In this document: positions 21,415 through 29,773 of the stretch, in pieces | Position numbering within the stretch: the stretch's first letter is position 1 | How the letters are laid out: each line of letters opens with the position of its first letter | Origin: Oceanobacillus halotolerans | Lineage (GTDB): Bacteria > Bacillota > Bacilli > Bacillales > Amphibacillaceae | DNA length: 35,262 nucleotides | Assembly: GCF_010993955.1 (NCBI RefSeq) | Contig: NZ_WIXL01000001.1 | Location: 1 to 35,262 of the forward strand | Direction: 5' to 3' | Made by a program: the position numbers and the translations under genes | The notes under the pieces: model-generated | The model's database searches: none | Told to the model about the DNA's origin: nothing | The model's input: the letters and a program-made list of their open reading frames with translations, nothing else

Positions 21415-21543
21415 TTAATTTGCATTTTCAGAAAAAACGTTATTATTTTTTTCCTTTTTTCTTGAATCAGTCAAGGTGATATAAATAGTTAGAATAATAC
21501 AGATTAATAAACCATTTAAAAAAGCCCTTGCATTTTTTAGCAA
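21415..21543 (-). CDS. Possible 42-residue single-pass membrane protein
   Basis: The frame reads from a TTG start 16 bases after the csfB stop. It has a basic N-terminus (residues 1-7), a hydrophobic stretch of about 17 residues (FLNGLLICIILTIYITL, 8-24) and a charged tail (DSRKKEKNNN). There is no ATG or GTG in the frame and the ribosome site (AGAGAAAAG) is weak, so it may not be translated. The membrane-like composition and its place before a strong terminator are the only support. I recognise no family. Confidence 0.3.
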   Translation of the reverse strand: MLKNARAFLNGLLICIILTIYITLTDSRKKEKNNNVFSENAN

Positions 21544-21559
21544 AGACTTTTCTCTAATG

Positions 21560-21742
21560 TTATGAATACATGGTTGGTTGATTCATATTTTTTAATTTTT
21601 GTAGATAATAATTATATTTTTCCTCTCTTGGCTCTGTTTGGATTATATTTCGCTCACAGTCACAACAAATAAATAATTTATACAAATGAATTCCTCTTTC
21701 CTTTTCCTCTTCACATATCCCGCAACGTTCCATAAATTCCAT
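21560..21742 (-). CDS. csfB: CsfB (Gin), anti-sigma-G/anti-sigma-E factor
   Basis: The 60-residue zinc protein holds SigG, and in the mother cell SigE, inactive during sporulation. Cys7 and Cys10 (CGIC) with Cys26 and Cys29 (CCDC) make the zinc site, and RGIHLYKLFICCDCE matches Gin. GGAGGTGGAAAA precedes the ATG. A SigF promoter lies upstream (21761-21790), as expected for forespore expression. In B. subtilis an rRNA operon lies between bofA and csfB; here they are only 228 bases apart. Confidence 0.93.
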   Translation of the reverse strand: MEFMERCGICEEEKERGIHLYKLFICCDCERNIIQTEPREEKYNYYLQKLKNMNQPTMYS

Positions 21743-21760
21743 TTTTCCACCTCCGTTAGT

Positions 21761-21790
21761 TAGTATCTCCTAATCTAACGATCTATATAC
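21761..21790 (-). promoter_or_regulatory. SigF promoter of csfB
   Basis: On the minus strand GTATA, a 15-base spacer and GGAGATACTA match the SigF consensus GYWTA - N15 - GGNRANANTW at every position. Confidence 0.82.
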
Positions 21791-21859
21791 ATGAAAATCT
21801 TATAATCTAAAAGATCTTACTGTATTATATGTAAATAGCCTTGTTTGAATGATTAGAAT

Positions 21860-21929
21860 CACTCCCATTCGCTTGTTCTTAGGAATGGGTTCGTTTTTCT
21901 TTTACGTGGGAAGCTTTCCTTACGTGTAA
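21860..21929 (-). repeat. Family C repeat, divergent copy C3
   Basis: CCCATTCGCTTG/AGGAATGGG forms a hairpin followed by TTCGTTTTTCTT and a CCTTACGTG end similar to C1 and C2. It lies next to the bofA terminator, again directly downstream of a minus-strand gene. Confidence 0.5.
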
Positions 21930-21931
21930 AC

Positions 21932-21963
21932 AAAAAAACCGAGAACCACATTTGGTATCTCGG
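21932..21963 (-). terminator. Terminator of bofA
   Basis: On the minus strand CCGAGATACCA pairs with TGGTTCTCGG around AATG and is followed by seven T. Confidence 0.9.
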
Positions 21964-21970
21964 CCTACGT

Positions 21971-22237
21971 TTAGGGAATAATGAACATATGAATTGCCGC
22001 TAATGATGCAACCCCAAATAACCCTAAAAATCCAGATATCACAGCTGTAAAAAGATTGATCGGAATATGCAATCCAATTGCACCACCAAATACATTAAAG
22101 AAAAATAGAAATAAAATGCCGATTCCTAACTTTACTGTTCCTTGTGCGATAAACTTCATTGGTTTAACTGGTGCACCGACAAATAACAATAAGACAATAA
22201 GTGCAACCATAATGGATATTACAACTGTAGAGCTCAT
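21971..22237 (-). CDS. bofA: BofA, inhibitor of pro-SigK processing
   Basis: The 88-residue polytopic membrane protein holds the SpoIVFB protease inactive until the forespore signal arrives. Hydrophobic segments are at about 3-20 and 32-55, and the conserved C-terminal part contains FGGAIGLHIPINLFTAVISGFLG. I chose the start at 22237 (MSSTVVISIMVALIV...), because AGAGGAG lies 8 bases upstream and the length equals B. subtilis BofA (87). A longer frame reaching 22309 is probably not used. Confidence 0.94.
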   Translation of the reverse strand: MSSTVVISIMVALIVLLLFVGAPVKPMKFIAQGTVKLGIGILFLFFFNVFGGAIGLHIPINLFTAVISGFLGLFGVASLAAIHMFIIP

Positions 22238-22321
22238 TTTTAACACTCCTCTAACTTGTCCCTTTACTAGTACATATGATAGAGAACAAAGAAAAAGAAC
22301 TGTAAACATGAACTTTCAGCA

Positions 22322-22510
22322 TTAATTTGTCTCATTTTCCTCTTCAAAACGTAATACTTCTTTCCATTTTTCCCCATCCTCTGACCAATTTACCTCTAAT
22401 ATAAATTGTTGAGATGACTCATAACCAGCGAGAAAACGATAATTGTTAAACGTCTTTTCCCACGCATTACCATCTAGAGGGATTTGTCCACTCCCTGTCT
22501 CATGATTCAC
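22322..22510 (-). CDS. Second part of a split lipoprotein gene (or coupled small gene)
   Basis: The 62-residue frame begins at a GTG that overlaps the stop of the upstream lipoprotein frame (GTGA). The protein is soluble and acidic (FNNYRFLAGYESSQQFILEVNW...GEKWKEVLRF) with no signal of its own, and reads like the C-terminal half of the exported domain encoded upstream. It could be a -1 frameshift product, a disrupted gene or a translationally coupled gene. I do not recognise the family. Confidence 0.5.
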   Translation of the reverse strand: MNHETGSGQIPLDGNAWEKTFNNYRFLAGYESSQQFILEVNWSEDGEKWKEVLRFEEENETN

Positions 22511-22737
22511 TCAGGACGAACTAAATAATTAAATGATCCTGTTGAGCTTCCATTATAATAAAGAGATAGGTGTGCACTTTCAGATATACTTTCTGAAGGA
22601 TCATAGATTTTAAGATTTATTTCACCGTACCAATGATCTGATTCAGCAGTATATGTCCTATCCTCTGTCTCATCGTTGGAAGAACAAGACACCATTAAAG
22701 ACAAAAGCGCAACAATAATAATATAGTGTTGTTTCAT
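22507..22737 (-). CDS. Small lipoprotein (first part of a split gene)
   Basis: The 76-residue frame has a lipoprotein signal peptide (MKQHYIIIVALLSLMVSCSS) with a lipobox ending at Cys18, followed by an acidic linker and a beta-rich segment (HWYGEINLKIYDPSESISES...YYNGSSTGSFNYLV). AAAGGG lies ahead of the ATG. The frame ends abruptly and the next frame (22322-22510) continues one base back, as if the gene has an indel. The gene has no counterpart in the B. subtilis recR-bofA interval. Confidence 0.6.
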   Translation of the reverse strand: MKQHYIIIVALLSLMVSCSSNDETEDRTYTAESDHWYGEINLKIYDPSESISESAHLSLYYNGSSTGSFNYLVRPE

Positions 22738-22829
22738 TAAAAAACCCTTTCATTTATGATTTACATTCAGGGATTATTGCGAGTAACATTTTATCCAGAA
22801 ATTCTTATTATTAAATAAATTAAAAGTTA

Positions 22830-22975
22830 GGCTGTTTTCTAAAAAATTGTTGCTTTCTAGTATGAAACATCATGCACATTAGATGGATTATACGCAGTAG
22901 TTTAGCTTATGAATACAGCTACGGAAATACACTACGCTTTCCGCGGGGTTCGTTACAGAAAACATACTGTATCCA
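22830..22975 (-). repeat. Family A repeat, copy A6 (left part only)
   Basis: The outer arm GGCTGTTTTCTAAAAAATTG...GATGGATTATACGCAGTAG is followed by ACAGCTACGGAAATACAC and CGCTTTCCGCGGGG. It lacks the D module and the facing right half. Confidence 0.7.
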
Positions 22976-23000
22976 CCGTTAGTATTCAAAAAAGTTATAT

Positions 23001-23034
23001 AAAAAAGACAAGGAGCAAAACACTCCTTATCTTG
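23001..23034 (-). terminator. Terminator of dnaX-ybaB-recR-yaaL
   Basis: On the minus strand AAGATAAGGAG pairs with CTCCTTGTCTT (one G-T pair) and is followed by TTTTT. It lies 25 bases after the yaaL stop. Confidence 0.9.
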
Positions 23035-23058
23035 TAGTATATGAAACTATTTATTTTA

Positions 23059-23277
23059 CTAACGGTAACCGATTGCACTAATCTTACGATGTCGTGCTTC
23101 CCGTAATAGAAACATATATTTAGCCTGCGCAATGGCCACTTGATTGTAACCATCTATTGTTGGTTCTATACTTTTTTCTAATAAGGCTTCTAATTGTTTC
23201 CATTCCTGCTCAGTGGTAAAGATGGCTTCTAACAGCTGTTCATCCGTTTCCTGCTTCTTTTTCTTTTTTCTAGCCAT
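23059..23277 (-). CDS. yaaL: YaaL, DUF2508-family protein
   Basis: The 72-residue helical protein belongs to the YaaL/DUF2508 family that follows recR in Bacilli. It is highly charged and starts with a lysine run. The AQAKYMFLLREARHRKI segment near the C-terminus is conserved. Its function is unknown. GGTGAGGTC precedes its ATG. It is the last gene of the dnaX operon, followed by a terminator. Confidence 0.9.
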   Translation of the reverse strand: MARKKKKKQETDEQLLEAIFTTEQEWKQLEALLEKSIEPTIDGYNQVAIAQAKYMFLLREARHRKISAIGYR

Positions 23278-23292
23278 GACCTCACCTATCTT

Positions 23293-23889
23293 TTATAAGT
23301 CTCTCCTACCCTCTAACGCCTTTGATAACGTCACTTCATCCGCATATTCCAAGTCTCCGCCAACAGGCAAACCATGTGCAATACGTGTTGTCTTAATACC
23401 AGATGGTTTGACGAGACGTGATATATACATTGCGGTTGCTTCCCCTTCAATATTAGGATTTGTAGCTAAGATTAATTCATTCACATCTTCTTCTTTTAAT
23501 CGGTTAATTAAATCGGGAACATTGATATCCTCTGGTCCAATCCCATCCATTGGCGAAATTGCACCATGGAGAACATGATACTTCCCATTAAATTCCTTCA
23601 TTTTTTCCATAGCAATCACATCTTTCGGATCCTGTACGACACAAATAATCGATCCATCTCGTGTATCATCCTGACAAATGGCACATGGATCCTTATCTGT
23701 AATATGGCCACAGGTCGAGCAATGTGTTAATTCACGTTTTGCATTAACGAGTGAATTGGCAAAATCCATCACATCGTCATCTTTCATATTTAAAACAAAA
23801 AAAGCCAGACGAACAGCCGTTTTTGGTCCGATTCCTGGCAATTTTGTAAAACTGTCGATCAGTTTGGAAATCGGTTCTGGATAATACAT
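23293..23889 (-). CDS. recR: RecR, recombination mediator
   Basis: The 198-residue protein acts with RecF and RecO in loading RecA at gaps. It has an N-terminal helix-hairpin-helix (13-30, [17 protein letters not shown]), a zinc finger with Cys57, Cys60, Cys69 and Cys72, and a Toprim domain. The ATG at 23889 ([11 protein letters not shown]) follows GGGGGAACGTTTG and matches family starts; a TTG just before it is less likely. It is 13 bases after ybaB. Confidence 0.98.
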   Translation of the reverse strand: MYYPEPISKLIDSFTKLPGIGPKTAVRLAFFVLNMKDDDVMDFANSLVNAKRELTHCSTCGHITDKDPCAICQDDTRDGSIICVVQDPKDVIAMEKMKEFNGKYHVLHGAISPMDGIGPEDINVPDLINRLKEEDVNELILATNPNIEGEATAMYISRLVKPSGIKTTRIAHGLPVGGDLEYADEVTLSKALEGRRDL

Positions 23890-23901
23890 CAAACGTTCCC
23901 C

Positions 23902-24222
23902 CTAGAACATTCCAGGCATATTTAATCCTTTCGTAAATTGCCCCATTGTATCATTTGTTTTATCTTCAATTTGTTTAATAACATCATTAGTTGCCGTTAA
24001 AATTAAGTCTTGAAGCATTTCGATATCATCTGGATCGACTACTTCTTCCTTAATTTGCACATCCGTAATTTCTTTTTTTCCATTTGCAACAACGGTCACC
24101 ATGCCACCACCTGCAGATGCTTCAAATGTCATTTCATGTAATTCTTCTTGTGCTTTCATCATTTTCTTTTGCATTTTTTGCATTTGCTTCATCATGTTAT
24201 TCATATTTCCCATACCTTTCAT
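23902..24222 (-). CDS. ybaB: YbaB/EbfC nucleoid-associated protein (YaaK)
   Basis: The 106-residue protein of the YbaB/EbfC family forms DNA-binding dimers. A Met/Lys/Gln-rich coiled coil (1-35) is followed by the conserved [14 protein letters not shown] and the C-terminal [14 protein letters not shown] chose the start at 24222 because AAGGAGG lies about 9 bases upstream; an earlier in-frame start at 24240 overlaps that site. It is located between dnaX and recR, as in most bacteria. Confidence 0.95.
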   Translation of the reverse strand: MKGMGNMNNMMKQMQKMQKKMMKAQEELHEMTFEASAGGGMVTVVANGKKEITDVQIKEEVVDPDDIEMLQDLILTATNDVIKQIEDKTNDTMGQFTKGLNMPGMF

Positions 24223-24246
24223 GGAAAACGCCTCCTTCAATTTTAA

Positions 24247-25941
24247 TTAGTCATGTATTTCTAATAAGTCGTCTCCGACCAGCTTTCTTGCCTCTTCTAC
24301 AATGGGATCCCCTTTATCTTCCTCTTGCTCTGTATTAGACTTTCCCATCTGCTTAATATATTCCTGTTTAATATCTTCCCAATTTTTTTCAGGGACAGGA
24401 ATAATCGTTAAATCCTTTCCAGCTACAGTTGCGAGAACAGATTCAATAGTGTCACGATTGTCCATAAATAGCGAGCAATGGATTTCATATTTAAATTCTA
24501 CAATTAAGGTATCATCTGAAGCAACTACTGGCTTACTATCCTGTATTTTAGCATGTGCTGGTGGACTTGTAGACTTTAATTGACTTAAAAAAGATCCCCA
24601 TTGTGCTTGCATTTGTTTTAAATTTGTTTTTGATGCTACTTGCAATACATTTCTTATTTTATCATACGGAATTTTGTAACCATTTTTCGTTGATCGTGGT
24701 GCTGATCGTTGTTTTCTTTCATTTGTTGATGTATTAGTACTTTCCGTTTTAGACTGTTGTTTGATTGCTTGCAGTTCTTTTTCTAACGAATCGATTTTGG
24801 TTGCCAATTTTGTAACAGCAGGTTCTACAGTGCTTTCTCCATGTTGATCTGTTGCGGTATACTGATTGGTAATCGTTAATAATGCAATTTCGATAAATAC
24901 TTTTGGGCTATTTGTCCACTTAATCTCCTGTTGACATTGATTCAACCGAACAATAGCATCCTGAATCCAAGCTGCACTAACCTTATCTGCAAGCTGTTTA
25001 AAGTCCTCATCTATTGTTGCACGTTCCAATACTCCTTCTAAGGATGGGGCACTTTTGTACAATAACAAATCACGTAAATAATAAATGAGATCATAAACAA
25101 ATCGTCCTGGATCTTTTCCGCCTTGGATTAGGGTATCTAATTTTTTCAGTGCAAGCTGTGCATCTTTTTCATACATGGCAGCTGTCATCTCTGTTAAAAT
25201 TTGTTGAGAAACAGCACCTGTTACTGCTAATACATCCTCTAATTCCACATGATCCTCACTATAAGAAATAGCTTGGTCTAATATACTTAATGCATCCCGC
25301 ATTCCACCTTCAGCAGCTAAGGCAACCGTATCTAGAGCTTCTTGAGAAACAGTAATATTTTCTGCTTCCACAATTCCTCTCATACGTTCCGTAATAGCTT
25401 GATTAGGGATTGGTTTAAAGTCAAAACGTTGACACCTAGATATAATCGTTAACGGTATTTTATGTGGTTCTGTTGTAGCTAAAATAAAAACAACGTGTTT
25501 AGGTGGTTCTTCCAACGTTTTTAATAATGCATTAAAGGCATTAACCGAAATCATGTGAACCTCATCAATAATATAGACTTTATATGGAACGGAGCTAGCA
25601 GCATACTTAACCTTGTCACGTATTTCTCGAATATCATCGACACTCGTATTAGATGCGGCATCGATTTCAATGACATCCGAAATAGAACCATCTTGAATGC
25701 CACGACATGCCGAACATTCATTACACGGTTCTTTTACTGGTGCATGTTCACAATTAATTGTTTTCGCAAAAATTTTTGCTGCACTTGTCTTCCCTGTTCC
25801 TCTAGGTCCAGAAAATAAATAAGCATGCGAAAATTTTTCTTGCATAATCGCATTTTGCAATGTTCGTGTAATATGGGTTTGTCCGACAACATCTTGAAAC
25901 GTTCTTGGACGCCAAACTCGATATAAGGCTTGATAGCTCAT
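24247..25941 (-). CDS. dnaX: DnaX, DNA polymerase III tau subunit
   Basis: The 564-residue clamp-loader ATPase has Walker A GPRGTGKT at 45-52, Walker B DEVH at 126-129, zinc cysteines at 64, 73, 76 and 79, the SRC motif ISRCQRFDF and a C-terminal tau region (about 370-564). The C-terminal tau part binds DnaB and the polymerase. No clear slippery frameshift site was seen, in keeping with Bacillus making only full-length tau. AGGGAACGAGTGTT precedes its ATG and a TTCACA-18-TATAAT promoter lies upstream (25974-26003). ybaB, recR and yaaL follow in the operon. Confidence 0.98.
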   Translation of the reverse strand: MSYQALYRVWRPRTFQDVVGQTHITRTLQNAIMQEKFSHAYLFSGPRGTGKTSAAKIFAKTINCEHAPVKEPCNECSACRGIQDGSISDVIEIDAASNTSVDDIREIRDKVKYAASSVPYKVYIIDEVHMISVNAFNALLKTLEEPPKHVVFILATTEPHKIPLTIISRCQRFDFKPIPNQAITERMRGIVEAENITVSQEALDTVALAAEGGMRDALSILDQAISYSEDHVELEDVLAVTGAVSQQILTEMTAAMYEKDAQLALKKLDTLIQGGKDPGRFVYDLIYYLRDLLLYKSAPSLEGVLERATIDEDFKQLADKVSAAWIQDAIVRLNQCQQEIKWTNSPKVFIEIALLTITNQYTATDQHGESTVEPAVTKLATKIDSLEKELQAIKQQSKTESTNTSTNERKQRSAPRSTKNGYKIPYDKIRNVLQVASKTNLKQMQAQWGSFLSQLKSTSPPAHAKIQDSKPVVASDDTLIVEFKYEIHCSLFMDNRDTIESVLATVAGKDLTIIPVPEKNWEDIKQEYIKQMGKSNTEQEEDKGDPIVEEARKLVGDDLLEIHD

Positions 25942-25973
25942 AACACTCGTTCCCTTTTTATATAGTATAGTTA

Positions 25974-26003
25974 ATTATACCCGATTAGGAGGGGTAATGT
26001 GAA
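25974..26003 (-). promoter_or_regulatory. SigA promoter of the dnaX operon
   Basis: On the minus strand TTCACA, an 18-base spacer and TATAAT. The -10 is perfect and the -35 is five of six. Confidence 0.75.
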
Positions 26004-26109
26004 CTAAGTCGACAAATAAAATTATGGAAAGGAGTTAGAATTAATTGTTGTTGGCATTTTGTGAGTAGTAATGTTTTTTCAAGGATCTGTTCACATACGT
26101 TTTGTTTTT

Positions 26110-26345
26110 TATGTCGCATAATCTATATTATGTGCAATAAGCGATTTTTAGAGCGTTTACCCGTTCCGGAAATACACTTCGCTTTCACCAGGGGCATAAG
26201 TGCGACATCTGTTCAAACTATTCGTTTTCACAGTGTCTTCTTTACCGCGGGTGGCTGATGAGCCTCCTCGAGCTTTTCGCTCTGCGGGGTCTCACCTAGG
26301 CCATTATTCCCGCAGGAGTCTCCGTGTATTTCCTCCACTGATATG
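26110..26345 (-). repeat. Family A repeat, copy A7 with D module
   Basis: It shows the same order as A5a: TGTGCAATAAG, GTTCCGGAAATACACTTCG, D module (26180-about 26250), GAGCCTCCTCGAG, then CCCGCAGGAGTC and CGTGTATTTCC. It faces A8, 35 bases away, as an inverted pair between dnaX and the SRP RNA gene. Confidence 0.75.
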
Positions 26346-26380
26346 ATCAACATTTCCTATAAATATTGTGTTTATACGAT

Positions 26381-26716
26381 AGTTGATTGGAGCGTAGGAC
26401 AGTCGACTCCTGCGGAAAAAACAACAGCTGAAGATCCCACAGGAAGCGGTCTTTGCTTCCGAGGTCTAACTTTAGCGCCTACACCCTCGAGGTCTTAAGT
26501 CAATCCTCTTTGTGGCAAAGACCGCCACACAGAGGCTTGGCTTAAGCTTGTCGGGTGTGACCAAGGCGCTTACGTTTTTCTTTGAGGAAGCTGAAGCGTT
26601 GTCCGCGGAAAGCGACTGTCCGAAGTGGAAATCAACGGCGCTAATTTATTGCGCATTATACATCTTATATGCATGACGTTTCATAACTGAAAGCAACAAT
26701 CTTTTTAGAAAACAGC
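26381..26716 (+). repeat. Family A repeat, copy A8, interrupted by B4
   Basis: It is nearly identical to A1 from AGTTGATTGG through the outer arm (…GAAAGCAACAATC), but split at 26464/26588 by a 119-bp family B element. The target GAGG is present on both sides. This makes A8 an A copy older than the B4 insertion. Confidence 0.9.
26461..26587 (-). mobile_element. Family B element B4 inserted in A8, with 4-bp target duplication
   Basis: The insert spans 26465-26583 and is flanked by GAGG (26461-26464 and 26584-26587). A1 has a single GAGG at this site. The insert is a compact family B copy in opposite orientation to B1-B3: on the minus strand it has AGCGCCTTGGTCAC, AAGCCAAGCCTC, GACCTCGAGGGTGTAGGCGCT. 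Its ends form an imperfect inverted repeat. It encodes no protein, so it would need a transposase supplied elsewhere. The duplication and the intact host sequence on both sides show a genuine insertion. Confidence 0.85.
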
Positions 26717-26731
26717 CTTTTTAAAGGATAT

Positions 26732-26762
26732 AAGAAAACCTCTTGTCTAGGACAAGAGGTTT
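26732..26762 (-). terminator. Terminator of the SRP RNA gene
   Basis: On the minus strand AAACCTCTTGTC pairs with GACAAGAGGTTT around a 3-base loop and is followed by TTCTTATA. The stem is strong; the T-run is short. Confidence 0.85.
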
Positions 26763-26771
26763 AATCAAATA

Positions 26772-27046
26772 TGTATGCCGTGCACCCACCTTCGATGTGA
26801 CGTCCCTATGCGTTACGTAAGTTCATGGCTCGGCCTAGGCTTCCCCGCGGCACACAGAAATGACCACTTACTGCTGCTTCCTTCCGGACCTGACAGGATT
26901 CATGGGTTTCTGTTGCGCAGGACCTAAGCGTCAACACCAATCCCTTACGGCAGACCATAAAGTCGCCTCACCTTGGGTGGGATTTCGGCCTCGCTATAGC
27001 GGATTGCGAGTACAGGGCACCGCTACCTCCCCGCTTAGCACGACAA
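26772..27046 (-). ncRNA. scr: Large signal recognition particle RNA (scr)
   Basis: About 275 nt, the long Bacillus-type SRP RNA with an Alu domain. The near-invariant Ffh-binding hairpin GTCAGGTCCGGAAGGAAGC is at about 26874-26894, the 5' part contains GCTAAGCGGGGAGGTAGCGG, and the 3' end pairs with the 5' end (GTCGTGC with GTGCACGGC). It targets membrane and secreted proteins with Ffh. The exact ends are estimated. A promoter (27052-27080) and a terminator flank it. It is between tadA and dnaX as in B. subtilis. Confidence 0.97.
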
Positions 27047-27051
27047 TACCT

Positions 27052-27080
27052 ATTATAACCACTTTATATCGAAAATGCAA
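27052..27080 (-). promoter_or_regulatory. Promoter of scr
   Basis: On the minus strand TTGCAT, 17-base spacer and TATAAT, 6-7 bases upstream of the predicted RNA start. Confidence 0.7.
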
Positions 27081-27108
27081 TGGAAAATAAGGGAAATGCC
27101 TTGGTAGT

Positions 27109-27905
<797 letters not shown>

Positions 27906-27943
27906 TGCTATTTCACTTCTTATCAATGTACTACTGAACAAGG

Positions 27944-28188
27944 CTTGATTGGAGCGTAGGACAGTCGACTCCTGCGAAAAAAACGCAGCTAGATCTGAAT
28001 AGGAAGCGGTTTTTGCTTCCGAGGAAGCTAAAAGCGTCTGTCCGCGGTAAAGAAGACACTGAGAAAACGTTAGGTTTGAACAGATGTCGCACTTATGCCC
28101 GTGGTGAAAGCGACTGTCCGAAGCGGAAATCAACTACACTACTTTAAGACGCATAATATAGATTATTAACAACAATCTATGCAGAAAG
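27944..28188 (+). repeat. Family A repeat, copy A10 with D module
   Basis: It starts GATTGGAGCGTAGGACAG like A1 and A8. A D module is inserted between CCGCGG and AAAGCGACTGTCCG (28047-28104, core 28075-28112). The outer arm is shortened (GACGCATAATATAGATTATT). Confidence 0.75.
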
Positions 28189-28255
28189 ATCCTTCTCTTT
28201 CGATTATACTATGTCTTCATTAGTCATTTAGCAAGTAAAAACACTAATTCTTCTG

Positions 28256-28284
28256 GTATATCTAAGCGATCCTTATCATATCTT
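28256..28284 (+). promoter_or_regulatory. SigE-like promoter of yaaH
   Basis: GTATATC, 14-base spacer and CATATCTT against the SigE consensus KMATATT - N14 - CATACANT. The spacing is right, and B. subtilis yaaH depends on SigE. Confidence 0.6.
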
Positions 28285-28324
28285 GTAAGTAGTATTATTG
28301 TTTCACTTAAAGGAGGGGACTAAA

Positions 28325-29614
28325 TTGCAAATACACGTTGTGGAACAAGGAGACTCCTTATTTTCTGTTGCCAACACTTATAATACATCTATAGAAGCAT
28401 TAGTAGATGCAAATGAACTTGATACACCTAATAACCTCGTTATCGGCCAATCATTAGTTATTCCTATCGTTGGTCAATTCTATTTTGTGCAACCGGGCGA
28501 TAGTTTATATTCGATTGCACAACGTTTCGGTATGTCTTATCAAGAGTTAGCACAAATTAATAATTTCCCAGTCAATAACACCTTGCCCATCGGCTTTCGA
28601 TTATATATACCAGAACGGCCAACAAATAACATTACTGCTAATGCTTATGTAGAACCAATTGGGGATTCAGTTTCACCAACCATTGAAAATGCTGCACGAA
28701 AACAAGCACCTCACCTTACCTATCTTGCTCCATTTAGCTACCGAGTAAATCGTGATGGTTCACTAACCCCGCCCCCACTAGATAATTTCCAGGAAATCGC
28801 CGAAGCTAATAATGCATCCTTAATGTTAGTTGTTACCAATTTAGAAGAGGGTGAATTTAGCGCAGAATTAGGCCATATTATTTTAACAGTTCAAGCCGTA
28901 CAAAATACGTTACTGGATACGATTATCAATACTGCACATGCAGGTGGTTATACAGATGTACACTTTGACTTGGAGTTTTTGCCACCTGATGACCGTGATG
29001 CCTATAATCAATTCTTACGGAGAGCAAAAGAACGATTAAGCCAAGAAGGATTGTTAATGTCAACAGCACTCGCTCCAAAAACAAGTGCAACTCAGGCTGG
29101 TGAATGGTATGAGGCACATGATTATGGTGCACATGGGGAAATTGCGGATTTTGTTGTATTAATGACGTACGAATGGGGTTATAGCTATGGTCCAGCAATG
29201 GCCGTTTCACCTATTAACGAAGTACGGAAAGTGGTAGATTACGCCTTAACTGAAATGCCTCCAGAAAAAATACTACTTGGACAAAATTTATATGGTTATG
29301 ATTGGACACTTCCATTTGAAGAAGGTGGGGAAGCAGCACGTGCTATTAGTCCACAACAAGCAATCGCTATAGCTCGGGAAAATAATGTACCTATTGAATA
29401 TGACCAAACGGCACAAGCACCTTTTTTTACCTATCGCGATGCAGAAGGAAACGATCATGAAGTATGGTTTGAAGATGCAAGATCTATTCAGGCTAAATTT
29501 GATATGATTAAGGAATTGAATTTACGGGGAATTAGTTATTGGAAATTAGGCCTTGCATTTCCACAAAATTGGCTTCTATTAGAAGATAATTTTACCGTTA
29601 GTAAATTTTCGTAA
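28325..29614 (+). CDS. sleL: YaaH (SleL), spore cortex-lytic glycosylase
   Basis: The 429-residue protein has two N-terminal LysM domains (about 2-47 and 52-96) and a GH18 domain (about 110-425). The catalytic motif HFDLEFL gives Glu217 as the acid. It attaches to cortex peptidoglycan and acts as an N-acetylglucosaminidase or muramic-lactam-specific epimerase-like enzyme during germination. I chose the TTG at 28325 because AAAGGAGGGG lies just upstream and the product then begins MQIHVVEQGDSLFSVA, as in the family; the frame extends to 28298 but that would bury the ribosome site. A SigE-like promoter and a terminator flank it. Confidence 0.95.
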   Translation: MQIHVVEQGDSLFSVANTYNTSIEALVDANELDTPNNLVIGQSLVIPIVGQFYFVQPGDSLYSIAQRFGMSYQELAQINNFPVNNTLPIGFRLYIPERPTNNITANAYVEPIGDSVSPTIENAARKQAPHLTYLAPFSYRVNRDGSLTPPPLDNFQEIAEANNASLMLVVTNLEEGEFSAELGHIILTVQAVQNTLLDTIINTAHAGGYTDVHFDLEFLPPDDRDAYNQFLRRAKERLSQEGLLMSTALAPKTSATQAGEWYEAHDYGAHGEIADFVVLMTYEWGYSYGPAMAVSPINEVRKVVDYALTEMPPEKILLGQNLYGYDWTLPFEEGGEAARAISPQQAIAIARENNVPIEYDQTAQAPFFTYRDAEGNDHEVWFEDARSIQAKFDMIKELNLRGISYWKLGLAFPQNWLLLEDNFTVSKFS

Positions 29615-29616
29615 CG

Positions 29617-29652
29617 AATACCCTACTGCAAAAAAGCAGTGGGGTATTTATA
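29617..29652 (+). terminator. Terminator of yaaH
   Basis: AATACCCTACTGC pairs with GCAGTGGGGTATT (one G-T) around an A5 loop, followed by TATATT, just after the stop codon. Confidence 0.85.
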
Positions 29653-29773
29653 TTAGGGGTGAAACAGTAGTCATATGACTTGCTTTGAAATAGTGTTTTA
29701 TTTAATGTGACTAGGAATATGGGTCGCGCTCTTATAGAAGTTTTCATGCTGACTTAGACGTTGTGAAGCTTGG

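Noticed and set aside
24247-25941. Programmed frameshift in dnaX making a gamma subunit
   Set aside because: I saw no convincing A/T-rich slippery site with a following stop and hairpin, and Bacillus makes only tau.
26860-27090. 76-codon plus-strand frame
   Set aside because: It is antisense to the SRP RNA gene.
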